Shown here in pieces: positions 49,770 through 60,990 of a stretch of DNA of 64,000 nt; position 1 is the first letter of the stretch, and every line of letters starts with the position of its first letter. The notes beneath the pieces were generated by a model that worked only from the letters and a program-made list of their open reading frames with translations, did not search any database and had not been told where the DNA came from. The stretch is from Panicum virgatum. Taxonomy: Eukaryota > Streptophyta > Magnoliopsida > Poales > Poaceae. The stretch lies in NCBI RefSeq assembly GCF_016808335.1, contig NC_053153.1, positions 23,546,090-23,610,089 of the forward strand, in the 5' to 3' direction. The position numbers and the translations under genes are program-made.

Positions 49770-51437
49770 ATGACTGGACCTCAAGACCAAGCTCATGTTC
49801 CGCCGGTCACCAAACCTGTCACGTATGAAGAGCTGACTCCAGAACACAAGCAAAAATATGATGAGGTCAAAGCTCAGTTTGAAGCCGATCTCATCGGCTC
49901 TTTCGAGAGGACCCGCAACCACGACATCAGGTGGAAGGGGTTCTCACCAGAGGGCACTCTCGACAACATTGATCTGTCCTTGCCATCAGAAGAGCGCACC
50001 AGAGCCCTACGCCAGGAGATGAACTACATGGTGGCTCACACGCTTCATCGGCACTCAGAAAGCCTGGTGAACGAGCTCGAGCGCGTGGCACATCGCGTTG
50101 TCCAGGAGGTGATCAAGATCCAGTACTCCCCATCGGGACCACTCCTAGGGACCCACAGGGGGGAAACTGCATTGCAATCTAGGCCGCCAGTATCGTACTC
50201 GCTCGCGGCAGCAGGACCGCAGAGTTCGCCGATCTACGTCGTCTACAAGATCGGCGGTGACCCTGGAGAAGGCCAGTTCCTGAACGAGCCGCCTAAGGAG
50301 ATCCCGCACGGCTACACGTGTGTGTACATACCTGACAGCATCAGCCCAACACGTGCGGGGCAGCTGGTGGGTACTGGAGCTTCAGGAGCAGATGCAGAGA
50401 AGCAGGCATGGCTGGCGAAGTACGCTACTGGGCCGAGTGCTGAGCCCTCGGCCCCAGGAGTTCTTAGTGTGGAGCAGATCAGTGCAATACTGAGGAACCA
50501 GATTGGCATCCTACCCAAGAGAAAGGCGATCGGCTATTCCAAGCCGTATCCAAGTGATTACGACCTGATCCCATTGCCACCCAAGTATCGGCTCCCGGAG
50601 TTCACCAAATTCAGCGGATCAGAAGGAGCCAGCTCCATTGAATATATGAGCCGATACCTGACGCAGCTTGGGATGATTTCAGTATCGGATCCTCTGAGGG
50701 TCCGTTTCTTCTCCCAGTCTCTCACAAGTTCAGCTTTTGGATGGTATACATCGCTGCCTCCAGATTCGATCCGGACTTGGAGGCAGCTGGAAGATCAGTT
50801 CCACACCCAGTATCATTCAGAGGCTGCCGAAGCCGGGATTGCCGACCTCGCCCAAGTCAGGCAGAAGCGGGGGGGAAGTGTCTCAGAGTACGTACAGCGC
50901 TTCAGAGAGGTCAAGAACGGATGCTACTCATCGCGCATCACAGAGAAGGAGGCAGTTGATTTGGCAGTTCTGGGACTCGCTAAGCCGATCAAGGATCTGG
51001 CTTTTCAATTGGAATTCACTTCTCTGGCACACTTGGTGCAGAAGCTCACGGCGTATGAACACTACCACCCTGATCTGTACCAGGAAAAATTCAAGCGCCA
51101 TGTCAATATGGCCCAAGCAGGTGATTCTGATGATTCTGGCGAAGAACAAGAAGTGGCTGTGGCAGAGTGGACCCGAGGGGCAAACCCCGTCCCGTGCAAG
51201 TGGGTCAAACAGAAGGGGCTTGTGAAGGGCTTTGACTTTGATGTGGCCAAGGCAGAGCAGATATACGACTTACTGCTCAAGGAGAAGCAGTTGAAGCTCC
51301 CAGAGAATCACAAGCTGCCAACGACGCAAGAGCTGCAGGGGAGGCTGTACTGCAAGTGGCACCACTCGTTCACCCATGCCACAAATGACTGCAAGGAGCT
51401 ACGTCGGCAGATCCAATCGGCTATCGAGCAAGGCTGA
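49770..51437 (+). CDS. Gag polyprotein of the gypsy element
   Basis: 555 aa from ATG 49770; this start fits better than one inside the LTR. It forms the virus-like particle that packages element RNA in the cytoplasm. A retrotransposon gag domain occupies roughly residues 290-440, with [26 protein letters not shown] and [11 protein letters not shown]. Near the C-terminus, [14 protein letters not shown] is a zinc-knuckle-like motif seen in Tat-type gags. The frame is open; the TGA at 51435-51437 separates it from protease in the same frame. Confidence 0.9.
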   Translation: MTGPQDQAHVPPVTKPVTYEELTPEHKQKYDEVKAQFEADLIGSFERTRNHDIRWKGFSPEGTLDNIDLSLPSEERTRALRQEMNYMVAHTLHRHSESLVNELERVAHRVVQEVIKIQYSPSGPLLGTHRGETALQSRPPVSYSLAAAGPQSSPIYVVYKIGGDPGEGQFLNEPPKEIPHGYTCVYIPDSISPTRAGQLVGTGASGADAEKQAWLAKYATGPSAEPSAPGVLSVEQISAILRNQIGILPKRKAIGYSKPYPSDYDLIPLPPKYRLPEFTKFSGSEGASSIEYMSRYLTQLGMISVSDPLRVRFFSQSLTSSAFGWYTSLPPDSIRTWRQLEDQFHTQYHSEAAEAGIADLAQVRQKRGGSVSEYVQRFREVKNGCYSSRITEKEAVDLAVLGLAKPIKDLAFQLEFTSLAHLVQKLTAYEHYHPDLYQEKFKRHVNMAQAGDSDDSGEEQEVAVAEWTRGANPVPCKWVKQKGLVKGFDFDVAKAEQIYDLLLKEKQLKLPENHKLPTTQELQGRLYCKWHHSFTHATNDCKELRRQIQSAIEQG

Positions 51438-52901
51438 TTAATTCTGGCCCAACATACGATGAAGGTGGACAGTCAACCATTCCCACAAGCTAACATGGTG
51501 GAGCTGTCGGATCTTGGACCTGAGGGCCAGAACTTGGCGTTCCAGATCAACATGGCGGGACCCATGCGCCGCCGTGACGAGCAGAGGAAAGAGGCCGCTT
51601 CTGGCAAACGGCCCCAGAATGAAGGTGAGCTGGAGCAGCAACATGTTACTGAAGAACAAGTGCGTCACATCCGCAATCAACTCCCAGCTTCCAATTCGCT
51701 TCTGGAAAAATAACAGTACCAGTATAAGTTGCATCGCCGATATGAATCGGAAGAGGAGGAGTATGAGCACCGCACAGGGAGGACGCTGGGGAGGTGCCAG
51801 GCTATACGCGACCACTGGCATTGCCCGTTCTTCAGGTACTGTTGGAATTCCGGCTTGAGCCGATTGCCTACTATAGATGATTGCTTGGAGTGCAGGCCTC
51901 GGGGACGCCAGCCAGTCGAGACATCAGTATTTCAGCGCTTGGGGCCCAGAACACGTCATGACGATCATGTTAGGCGGCCATCCAGGGATGACCTTGAGCT
52001 AGAAGAGGAAGATAAGTATCATCGTCCACGATGGTGTCCTGACGGGCTCAGCCGCTCACAGAAGCGCAGGGTGCAGCGCTTACGCAATCTCGAGAAGGCG
52101 GAAGCAAGGTACCTCGAAGTGCTGAGGAAAGCGCGTCCAGATCTCGTGGAGCAAGTCAGGCACCCGCGAAGGGTGGAAAGGCGCCCTCCAAGGAGGGAGT
52201 GGTGCCCCAAGCAGCCAATAGCCGATGACAAGCCATCGGCTGATGTGAACATGGTGTTCGTGCTCCCGTCGGAGTTTCGGGCGCCTCAACCGGAGGAATT
52301 GGCCATCGCGCAGCTGAATCTCGGTCCACAGCCGATCATCTTCGAGAAGCCCAAGGAGAAAAGCTACAAGCAACTGAAGGGATTGTATCTCAAGGGCCTC
52401 ATCGATGGCAAGCCTGTGAACAGGATGTTGGTCGACACTGGCGCCGCAGTCAATTTGATGCCGTACTCAATGCTGCGCCGGTTGGGTTATTCCGCTGCTG
52501 ATCTTATCAAGACCAACGTGATGCTCAATGATTTCAATGGCCAACCGTCAGAGGCGCAGGGCGTCCTCAATGTGGAGTTGACAGTTGGCTGCAAGACCGT
52601 CCCAACCTCGTTCTTCATCGTCAACAGTAAGGGTACATACACAGTGCTGCTTGGGAGGGATTGGATTCACGCCAATTGTTGTGTTCCTTCCACGATGCAC
52701 CAGTGTTTGGTCCAGTGGGATGGCGATGAAGTGGATGTGGTCCGTGCAGATGACTCCAGCGAGGTTTCGCTCGCAGATATGAACGCCTGGGACGCGGAAG
52801 GGCAAGAGCCGATCTCAGGGATCGCGCTGGAAGACTGTGATCGGATGGAAGCGACAAAAAATGGGCTGAGGCTGGTCTTATCCACTGGCCTCACAGAGTA
52901 A
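51438..52901 (+). pseudogene. Gag-pol linker and aspartic protease of the gypsy element
   Basis: Continues in the gag frame. A further in-frame TAA lies at 51711-51713. A Cys/His region (HWHCPFFRYC ... CLEC, about 51820-51895) precedes a basic/acidic linker. Then comes the retropepsin, whose catalytic LVDTGAAVNLMP is at about 52429-52464 and whose flap/late motif VLLGRDWIHAN is near 52644. The protease cleaves the polyprotein. It ends at the TAA near 52901, so it is cut off from RT. Confidence 0.85.
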
Positions 52902-53199
52902 AAACATCCTGGAAAGCTACGGAATCCAGCAAGATTAGAGAGGCCGGTCCCAGCGACCGGCCCCAAAAAATGAGTAATATATGTTTGGAGTTAAAGTTGT
53001 TACATTATGTACAAACAATGGCCTGCTCCGGTAGCTGGTCAGTTAATGAGCATTCAGTTTCAAGGAGTAATATAGAAACGGCCGGCCTGTGCGGTCGGCT
53101 TAAAATTTTCTTGTGTCATTTCCCCGTGTTTGCTGTCGACGTGGCAGATGATGTCGAAATGCCTGCGTCTGCAGTCGATTTAACAGGCGACAGCAAGTT

Positions 53200-55540
53200 G
53201 GGGTACGGGTTTACATCAGCTGACGATTTGGAGGAAGTGGATATTGGTCCCGGGGATAAGCCGCGACCAACATTTATCAGCAAGAAGCTAGACCCTCGTC
53301 TGCGTGAGCCGATGATAGCACTGTTGAGGGATACCGGGATTGTTTCACGTGGGATGATACTGAAATGCCTGGTCTGGATAGAAGTATCGTCGAACATCGG
53401 CTCCCGCTTAAGAAAGGATTTCGGCTGTTTCAACAACGAGCAAGGCAGATGAAGGCCGAAGTCCTGGAGGAGGTCAAGAAAGAGGTGCAAAAGATGTTAG
53501 ACGCAGGGTTCATCAGGCCATGCAGGTATGCAGAATGGATCTCTAGTGTGGTCCCTGTACAGAAGAAGGATGGCCGATGGAGAGTCTGCGTGGATTTCAG
53601 AGACCTCAACAGAGCAACGCCAAAGGACGAATATCCGGTGCCCGTGGTAGAAACATTGATCAACGCCGCTGCCGGTCACAAAATGCTGAGCTTTATGGAT
53701 GGTAATGCTGGCTACAACCAGATTTTCATGGCCCTGGAAGACATAAGCAAGACCGCGTTCAGAGTACCAGGCGCGGTTGGCTTGTTCGAGTACTTGGTTA
53801 TGACCTTTGGATTGAAAAATGCCGGTGCAACGTATCAACGCGCCATGAATTACATTTTTCATGATCTCATCGCAAGCTAGTAGAAATCTACATTGATGAT
53901 GTTGTGGTCAAGTCCATGTCAGCTGGGGGGCATCTAGAAGATTTGCGTAAGGTTTTGGAGCGAACTCGGAAGTTTGGGCTCAAAATGAACTCGAAGAAAT
54001 GTGCCTTTGGCGTATCAGCCGGTCAGTTCTTAGGATCTCTGGTACATGAGCGAGGAATCGAGATCGGCTTGAAGAGCCAGGAGGCGATAAAGACAATGAA
54101 GCCGCCTACTACAAAGGAGTTACAAAAGCTCATCGGCAAAATCAACTTTGTCAGACGATTTATCTCCAATCTGTCTGGGCGTATCGAGCCGTTCATGGGT
54201 CTGGTGAAGATCAAGTCCGACGATGAATTTCACTGGGGGGGGCAGAGTAGCAGCAAGCTTTCGATGAAATAAAGGAATACTTGTCAAAGCCTCCAGTTTT
54301 GTTTCCTCCACGGCAGGACAGGCCTTTCTACGTGTACTTGTCCGTGGGTGACACTTCCATCGCCTCGGTTCTGATTCAGAAACATGACGACCAGGAGAGG
54401 GTTGTCTTCTACCTCAGTAGGCGCATGTTGGACGCCGAGACCAGGTATCCTGAGATCGAAAAGCTTTGTCTTTATTTATTCTTTACATGTACAAAGCTTC
54501 GACATATTTTGCTCTCGGCGGAGACGATCGTTATATGCAAATCAGATGTCATCAAGCATATGTTGTCGGCACCTATTCTGAAAGGCCGACTAGGAAAATG
54601 GATGTTTGCATTGTCGAAATTCGATATCCGATATCAACCTGCAAAGTCAGTTAAGGGACAGGCACTGGCGAATCTCATTGCAGACAGGGTCAACACTGAC
54701 GTGTCCGCACTTTTTGTATGTGCCTGGGCCATGTTTTTCGATGGATCGGCTTGTGATGATGGGTGCAGCGTAGGAATTCTGTTGGTATCGCCTCGTGGGG
54801 CGGCATATTCTTTTTCCATCAGGATGGCTAATCCATGCACCAATAATTTAGTAGAGTATGAGGCCGTTCACAAAGGGATGGAGTTACTCCTAGAAGCTGG
54901 TGCAGAAGCAGTGAAAATATTTGGGGATTCAAAACTGGTGATTTCTCAGCTCACGGAAGAATATAAATGTGAGAGCGAGGCTCTTTTTCCGATATGGATG
55001 CAATGCCGTGAGTTGATGTCACAATTCAGGTACATTAATTTCCACTGGATACGAAGAACTTTGAACAGTGAAGCCAATGACCTGGCACATATGGCTTCTG
55101 GATATAAGGAAACAACCGATGGAGTCGATGTAGAGGTTCAGTTTCTAGAACCTGGAGACTGGAGAGTCGATATCTTTAATTATTTGAAAGATTCGGCTCG
55201 GGGGGCACCCAGAAGGATAAGACTCAAAGCTATGAAGTATGTTCTGATTGGGGACGACATGTTCTACAGGACATTGGAAGGACTGTTGCTTAAATGTTTG
55301 GGGCCCTCGGAGTCGAATCGGCTCTTGCATGAGGTTCATGAAGGAGCCTGCGGTACTCATCAGTCGGCTCATAAGATGAAATGCCTGATTAGGCGATCGG
55401 GATATTACTGGCCTACCATGCTTGAGGATTGCTTTAAATATTACAAGGGATGTCAGGCATGTCAGAGATTCGGCAAGATTCAGATGGTGCCAGCATCAGT
55501 GATGAATCCTATCATTAAGCCATGGCCGTTCAGGGGTTGA
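53200..55540 (+). pseudogene. Reverse transcriptase, RNase H and second RNase H of the gypsy element
   Basis: RT blocks are spread over three frames with frameshifts near 53345, 53870 and 54240. They include FIRPCRYAEWISSVVPVQKK (about 53508), RVCVDFRDLNRATPKDEYP, MTFGLKNAGATYQRAMN and the catalytic YIDD near 53893. The first RNase H region follows (FYVYLSVGDTSIASVL to YQPAKSVKGQALA). The second, archaeal-type RNase H comes next (FFDGSACDDGCSVGILL, NNLVEYEAVHKGMELL, FGDSKLVISQL). The tail from about 55300 is the integrase zinc-binding region (HQSAHKMK...CQACQRFG). It would copy element RNA into DNA. The frameshifts make it dead. Confidence 0.88.
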
Positions 55541-56416
55541 GCCATGGATATGATTGGCCAGATTAACCTGCCATCTAGCAAAGGTCACCAATGGGTGTTA
55601 GCTATCACATATTATTTCACAAAATGGGTAGAGGCAGTACCCATGAGGTCGGTGGCATCAAAAGATGTGATCAATTTCGTTAAAGAGCACATCATTCATA
55701 GGTTTTGGATCCCTCAGACCATCACAACCGATGGAGGATCGGTCTTTATATCAGAGGAATTTAGAAAGTTTGCCGATGACACGGGGTTCAAGCTGATCAG
55801 ATCATCCCCATATTATGCCCAGGCTAGTGGACAGGCTGAAGCATCCAACCAGAGCCTTATCAAGCTGATCAAAAGAAAGATCGATGAATATCCTAGGCGC
55901 TGGCATGAGATATTGTCAGAGGCTTTGTGGGCATATCGTATTTCGTGTCACGGATCCATCAAGACGTCACCATACCATTTGGTCTACGGTCAAGACATTG
56001 TGTTACCATGGGAGATCACGGCCAGATCGAGGCGTGTTAAGTTTCAAAATGATCTATCGGCTGAAGAGTATGCAGCCTTGATGAGCGATAATGTGGAGGA
56101 TCTTACAGAGCTAAGACTTTGGTCACTTGAGAAGATCAAGGAAAACAAGGCTAAAGTTGCTCGTGCATACAACAAGAAGGTCAAGCCGAAAGAGTTCCAG
56201 GTTGGAGACCTAGTTTGGGAGGCAGTATTACCATTGGGAACTAAAGATAGAAAATATGGCAAGTGGTCTCCAACTTGGCACGGACCGTACAAGGTTGATC
56301 AGGTTTTGCCTGGAAATGCAAACATGCTTGAGGAGTTGGATGGTGTCAAGTTTCCTGTGGCAGTCAATGGCCAACGCCTCAAGAAGTATTTCCCGAGCAT
56401 GTGGGAGGGCGAGTGA
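55541..56416 (+). pseudogene. Integrase core of the gypsy element
   Basis: In frame with the RT/RNase H segment but separated from it by a TGA at 55538-55540. The catalytic triad is visible: Asp in MDMIGQI, Asp in TTDGGSVF and Glu in QASGQAEASNQ. The C-terminal part (FQVGDLVWEAVLPLG, WHGPYKVDQVLPG) ends at 56416 without a chromodomain. The integrase inserts the cDNA into the genome. The segment itself is open. Confidence 0.9.
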
Positions 56417-56453
56417 TAAGAGTCGATGAGAACCATCTGGCTGTATTATAAAA

Positions 56454-56571
56454 GGCCAACACGTTGAGTTGGCCAGTAAAAAAAATATATATATGTAGGC
56501 CAACACGTTGAGTTGGCCAGTAAAAGAAAGAAAAACAAAAGAGAGGGAGAGGCCAACACGTTGAGTTGGCC
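56454..56571. repeat. Three identical 21-nt hairpins between sense pol and antisense gene
   Basis: GGCCAAC-acgttga-GTTGGCC occurs at 56454-56474, 56498-56518 and 56551-56571. Each can form a 7-bp stem. They lie between the pol stop (56416) and the antisense gene's stop (56691), separated by A-rich spacers. Confidence 0.9.
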
Positions 56572-56690
56572 AGCAAAAAAAAATTATGAGATGCAAGGCA
56601 TCCGATGTGCAACCATCGACTTAAGATGTTTTTAATGAGTACAAATTTCAGGTTTAACAGGCAATATTAAATGTTTTCCAAATTGTTCTA

Positions 56691-59600
56691 TTAGTTCAGA
56701 AACTCTTCTATGGCATGGATGGCTTCTGCGCGTATGGCGTCGGCTTTTGCTATGACTGCTTGGTTGTCCTTGTCATCGCCTGTTATTATCTGTTGACTCA
56801 AGGTACTTATCTCTGCAAACTCTACCCGTATTTGCTTGGTTATGTCTTGAGCTTCTTGCTTGGAGTTTGCAATTGAGGCTTTCTCCTCTTGGATCAGTCT
56901 TTGTGTGGTGCAGACTTGTTCTTCGAGTTCTGCCAGTTCTTTCTTCAGGAGGTTGAGTCGCCTTGTACTTGCTGAGATATCGGCTTTGTCATCTAGAGTT
57001 GCCTTCTTCTGGTTGAGCAGTTTGCACTTTTGAGCAATGTCAGCTTTCAGAGGGATCTGAGAATGTCTTAATTCTATTCTCTGTTGTGCTGCTTTCACCT
57101 CTTCCCGAAAGAAAGGAAGATGGCCGGCTGGCCAAAGCTTGACTCGAAGTGACTCTGGAAGTTGGGATTCTATTTACTCAAGGATTTCTTTTATCTTGCT
57201 GGAATCATCAACCAGAGTATTGATTGGAGCAGATAGCAGATCCTTGATGAGTTGAAGCTGATCTGCCAGGTTAGCCGATTGCTGTAAAGATGGTACCTTT
57301 GCTCCAAGGGCAGTCAGACCCATTGTTGCCGGGTCAAAGGAAAGCAAGTCTGAAATATCAAAGCCCTGTGAAAATATTGGAGTTAGTATGGGGGTAAAGT
57401 GCATTAATGGAGTTATCGGCTGATTTAGAAGTGGCTCTTGTAGTGTTACCTGTTGTGAGGAAGAAGCAATGGTCGATCTGAGTGTGATCAGCTCAATTGG
57501 GATAGCGGCAGTAGCATCGGCTGTGTCGGCTTGTTCGTCACGCGTCTCTATCGGCGCTTCAGGAGTTCTGGGTTGGGCTTCCATCGTCACATCATTTGTT
57601 GCAGTTTCTTCGCTGCGAGTTTCTGCTTGAACGATGGTTGCTTCTTGCTGTTCAGGGATTTCAGTTGTTCCGGTATTGACTTCATGAACAGCGGTTCTCT
57701 GTTGTGATGGGCTTCCGGTGCTAAGGATTTCTTCAGTTGTGTCCTGGAGAAAGGTTTACAATCAACCAGAATATATGTGCATATAAAAGGGGGAAAACAT
57801 TCAGGAAAATTTAGAGGGATGGATTACCTGGTTGGTGTTGGAGTCTGATGGACTCGGGGAAGGTTGTGCTGTCTTCTTGATGACCCGTCTCGTGAAGATC
57901 TTCCTTTTCTTAGTTGGCACTCGGGGGGCAGCACTACCAGAGAATTGTCTCCGTTTAGAGGCTGACTGGGGTGAGTCTGGCCGAACGATCATTATCACTT
58001 TCTTCATTGGCGGTGATCCCTTGCAAAAGAGAACATCAGGGGAGATGGAAGAAAGTGGAATGGTTCCCCGTTATTGGCTATAGGTTCTGGACCATCTTGT
58101 TGCTGAAAGCAAGGTGAGCAAGGTTAGCCAAGAGAAATTGATAGAGGACTCGGAAAGAATAAGTGCGCAGATTCAGTACCTCTTCTTTGGGGATTGCATA
58201 TTCAGGATCAATTTGCTGCAGTAGAGGGCCTAAAGCTCTTCTGAATACATGAGTTTTCCACATCTCCCACCAAGTGTTAAAGCCGATTGACGAGGAAGTA
58301 AAAGATAGATCGGCTGGTACTGGAATGTGGAGGTGGTCCAATATGCTGTAGCATCTTGAGCTGGTGAGACTATCGGGCAGATCGGCTCTGCTCTCCACCA
58401 AGTGGTGAATATGGAAGTGGGGAGGGACTTGCCCTAAGCCAAATTGCCGAGCTGCTACGACTGGTTGATAAGTCTCATAACCTGGTTTAATGATTCTGTT
58501 GGAAGTGCTGATGCCAACAGGAAGGAAGCCAGGTCGGATCATTAAAGAATATAGATGCCGAGTGCTGTCGTCATTGGCAAAACTATCCAGTCTAAAGGCA
58601 GTTGGGTTTTCAAAAGCTTCAGATTCAGTGAATGGAAAATAAAGGGGATTCTTTAGACCTTTGTAGAAAATTCTGAACCATTTTGCTGCATCTATTGGGT
58701 TCAGTTTACTGCCAGGGAGGCTGAATAGGGCTTGCCCATAGCTGGTGCATCAATTGGTCTGCCATTCTCGTCAGGGAAGGAATTCTTGGCTAAGCTTTGG
58801 AAGTTTGGGATCTGATGCTGGAAATAGAGTTGTGCCCATAACTGAATGAACCACCAAGGGCCTCCAGTTTTGAGTTTCTTTTGGCTGAGCAAGCTAGTTG
58901 TCAATAAGTGGAGATATCTGTATGTTTCTCCGAGGAAAAGCTTGCCTAAGCTGGTGTGATTGCCATGGGCTAGATGGTAAGCCAAAGGAAGGTAATTCTT
59001 AGTTGGGGCTAAGGAAGAACCACAGAAGATGAAATGTTCTAACCAAAGATTTAGAAAGGCTGTGTGTTCCTTTTTGCTTACTGGACCTTTCGTTTTCATG
59101 TGCTGGTTTATGTAAATGCTCCAGTTTGTGCAGTCTGTTTTAGATGAAAGTTTGAAGGGGACTTCTACTATTCTGTGAGCTGCAGGATCAGGAGACTTAA
59201 TGTCTAGGCCAGTAATCATGGTAACATCCAGCAGAGTAGGGGTCATGGGTCCATGACCAAAGAGGAAACAGTTTAGAGCATCGGACCAGAAATAACCGAT
59301 GGTCTTCAGAAGATTTTCGTCTTTGTCCAAGGGAGATAATGATAGACTGAGTGCATCAGCTATGTTCAGATCTTGCCACAAGGGTATGTAGGCTTTTGCT
59401 ACTCTGCTGTACCATGTAGTCCAGCTTTCGGGTGGGTTGGGCCAGGCTCTTAAGCAGTCGGCCCAGGAATTCAAATCAATGTTTTAACTTACGAAAGGGA
59501 TCCTATTTGCTTCATAGGAGATTAAATCTGTGGGATTTTCATAAGTTCATGGGCCAAGACAAAAGGATTTTGGATTGGAAGGATGCGGCAAGAGGATGTC

Positions 59601-59780
59601 TGACACCTGAAGTTCTGAGATTCAGAAATTTACATGTGGTATCATATTTCAGAGTTTAATTTGTTAGAGACTTAACGGGCTGAAGAAAGTTAAAAGGGGC
59701 AGGCTGAATATTACCTTCAGGCTGCAGATTGCCGCATCATTGATTGCAGAATTCGTTGTCTGAGCTGCAGAGTCCGCCAT
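56691..59780 (-). pseudogene. Antisense PMD plus coiled-coil gene inside the gypsy element
   Basis: Probable exon 1 is 59780-59715 (22 aa, donor AAG|GTAATA). The PMD part runs from about 59640 to 58078: NSWADCLRAWPNPPESW, TIGYFWSDALNCFLFGHGPM, PTLLDVTMITGLDI, GGPWWFIQLWAQLYF, then KWFRIFYKGLKNPLYF and NTWWEMWKTHVFRRALGP. An intron likely follows (acceptor TTGCAAG, about 58022), then a basic stretch TKKRKIFTRRVIKK (NLS-like). A Gln/Ile-rich linker and a long coiled coil come last (about 57095-56691, LLKKELAELEEQVCTTQRLI). In-frame stops (about 59563, 59509 and 57175) and a frameshift near 58700 break it. PMD assignment is from family pattern. Its role in the element is unknown. Confidence 0.75.
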
Positions 59781-60172
59781 GGTTCAGATCTGCTGACTTA
59801 GGGTTTGGTTGTTCTGCGGGCTCTGATTCGAATTATGATGATTTGTGAATCTTTGCTCGAATTTATGGTGCGGGGTTCTCGAATTATGCTCGGATTTGGA
59901 GTGTCTATTTCGAGTCGGATTCAGAGTGGAAGTGGTGTTCTGTTTTTTTGCGGGTTGCTTCCAATTTTGAATTTCGTCGGCTCTTGGACATTAGTAAAGC
60001 CTGATGCGATGCCATCGGCTTTTTGGGGTGAGATCCGAGCAAACAAGTTAAAAGATGATAAGTTTCATTAAAAGTTGGATTCTTACAAAAGAGCCGATTT
60101 GACAAAGGGAAATTCCTTCGGCTTTACAATACTACTTCTACTCTACTACCTACATCTACCGCTCGTGGGTAC

Positions 60173-60727
60173 CTAGTACCTACAGCGCTTGGGGTTTCGA
60201 GCCGGCGCATCTTCGTCGTCGCTGTCATCGTCGTCGTCGCTGGCACCGTCGAAGGCGCTGCTGCCACCATCAGTCTCGGCGTCGTCGCTCCAGCCGCCGC
60301 CACCGCCGCTCTCTTCCTCGCTGTCCTCCTCGGAGGACCCGAGGAATCGGAAGGGGTTTCCTCCCATCGAGTCATCGCCGTTGGAGGAGGAGCCGATCTC
60401 CTCTTCCGAGGAGGAATCGGCTCCGTCCCAGGAGGAGTCTTCTTCACTGCTGCTCTCCAAATCCTCCTGGAACAGGAGTTGGAGGTCTTCGCCTTCAGTC
60501 TGGGGCTCGTCGTCTTCGGAGGCGATCTCGAAGTCGAACTCCTCTGCATCCCAGTGCAGAGGAGCGAGTGCCTCGTACGCCGCCGCCGGGTCATACTCCG
60601 GCGTCGGTTCCCGACTCTCTGGAATGGAGTCGAGGGAGGAGGCAGAAAGGTTCGAAGAAGAAGGGGAAGAAGGAGGGGAAGAAGAATGGCCAATGGAGTT
60701 GGAGCCGGAAGAGGAGGAAATCGCCAT
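60173..60727 (-). CDS. Antisense acidic Ser/Asp/Glu-rich ORF of the gypsy element
   Basis: An intact 184-aa frame from ATG 60727 with a weak TATTTAAT element about 95 nt upstream, just inside the right LTR. The protein is almost entirely acidic and serine-rich (SSSEEDSSWDGADSSSEEE, SDDDDDSDDEDAPARNPKR) with a short basic end. I recognise no fold. It lies upstream of and co-oriented with the PMD gene, so it could be a separate antisense gene or a 5' exon of it. The composition is so simple that translation is uncertain, although the opposite frame is equally biased. Confidence 0.45.
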   Translation of the reverse strand: MAISSSSGSNSIGHSSSPPSSPSSSNLSASSLDSIPESREPTPEYDPAAAYEALAPLHWDAEEFDFEIASEDDEPQTEGEDLQLLFQEDLESSSEEDSSWDGADSSSEEEIGSSSNGDDSMGGNPFRFLGSSEEDSEEESGGGGGWSDDAETDGGSSAFDGASDDDDDSDDEDAPARNPKRCRY

Positions 60728-60979
60728 GGCTACTGGCCACTGAAGGTTGGGATTTTCTGTGCTACTCGGCTTTGGGAGGAAGATGAGTTTGCCGTGAAGA
60801 GAGCCGATTCGGGATGAGATTAAATAGTAAAATATGGAAGATGGATCGGCCGTTTCACGTTTTACGGGGAGCCAGTTGCAGAGACGTTGCGTCTTCCTTG
60901 ATGGTTGCAGTGGGTTTTAATGAACATTAACGGGAAGATGAAGCGACGGAGTGGTTTTGGAATTATCATTGCCAAAACC

Positions 60980-60987
60980 AGGGGGGC
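60980..60987 (+). other. Polypurine tract of the gypsy element
   Basis: AGGGGGGC followed by ATG, directly before the right LTR TGTTATC. Confidence 0.7.
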
Positions 60988-60990
60988 ATG

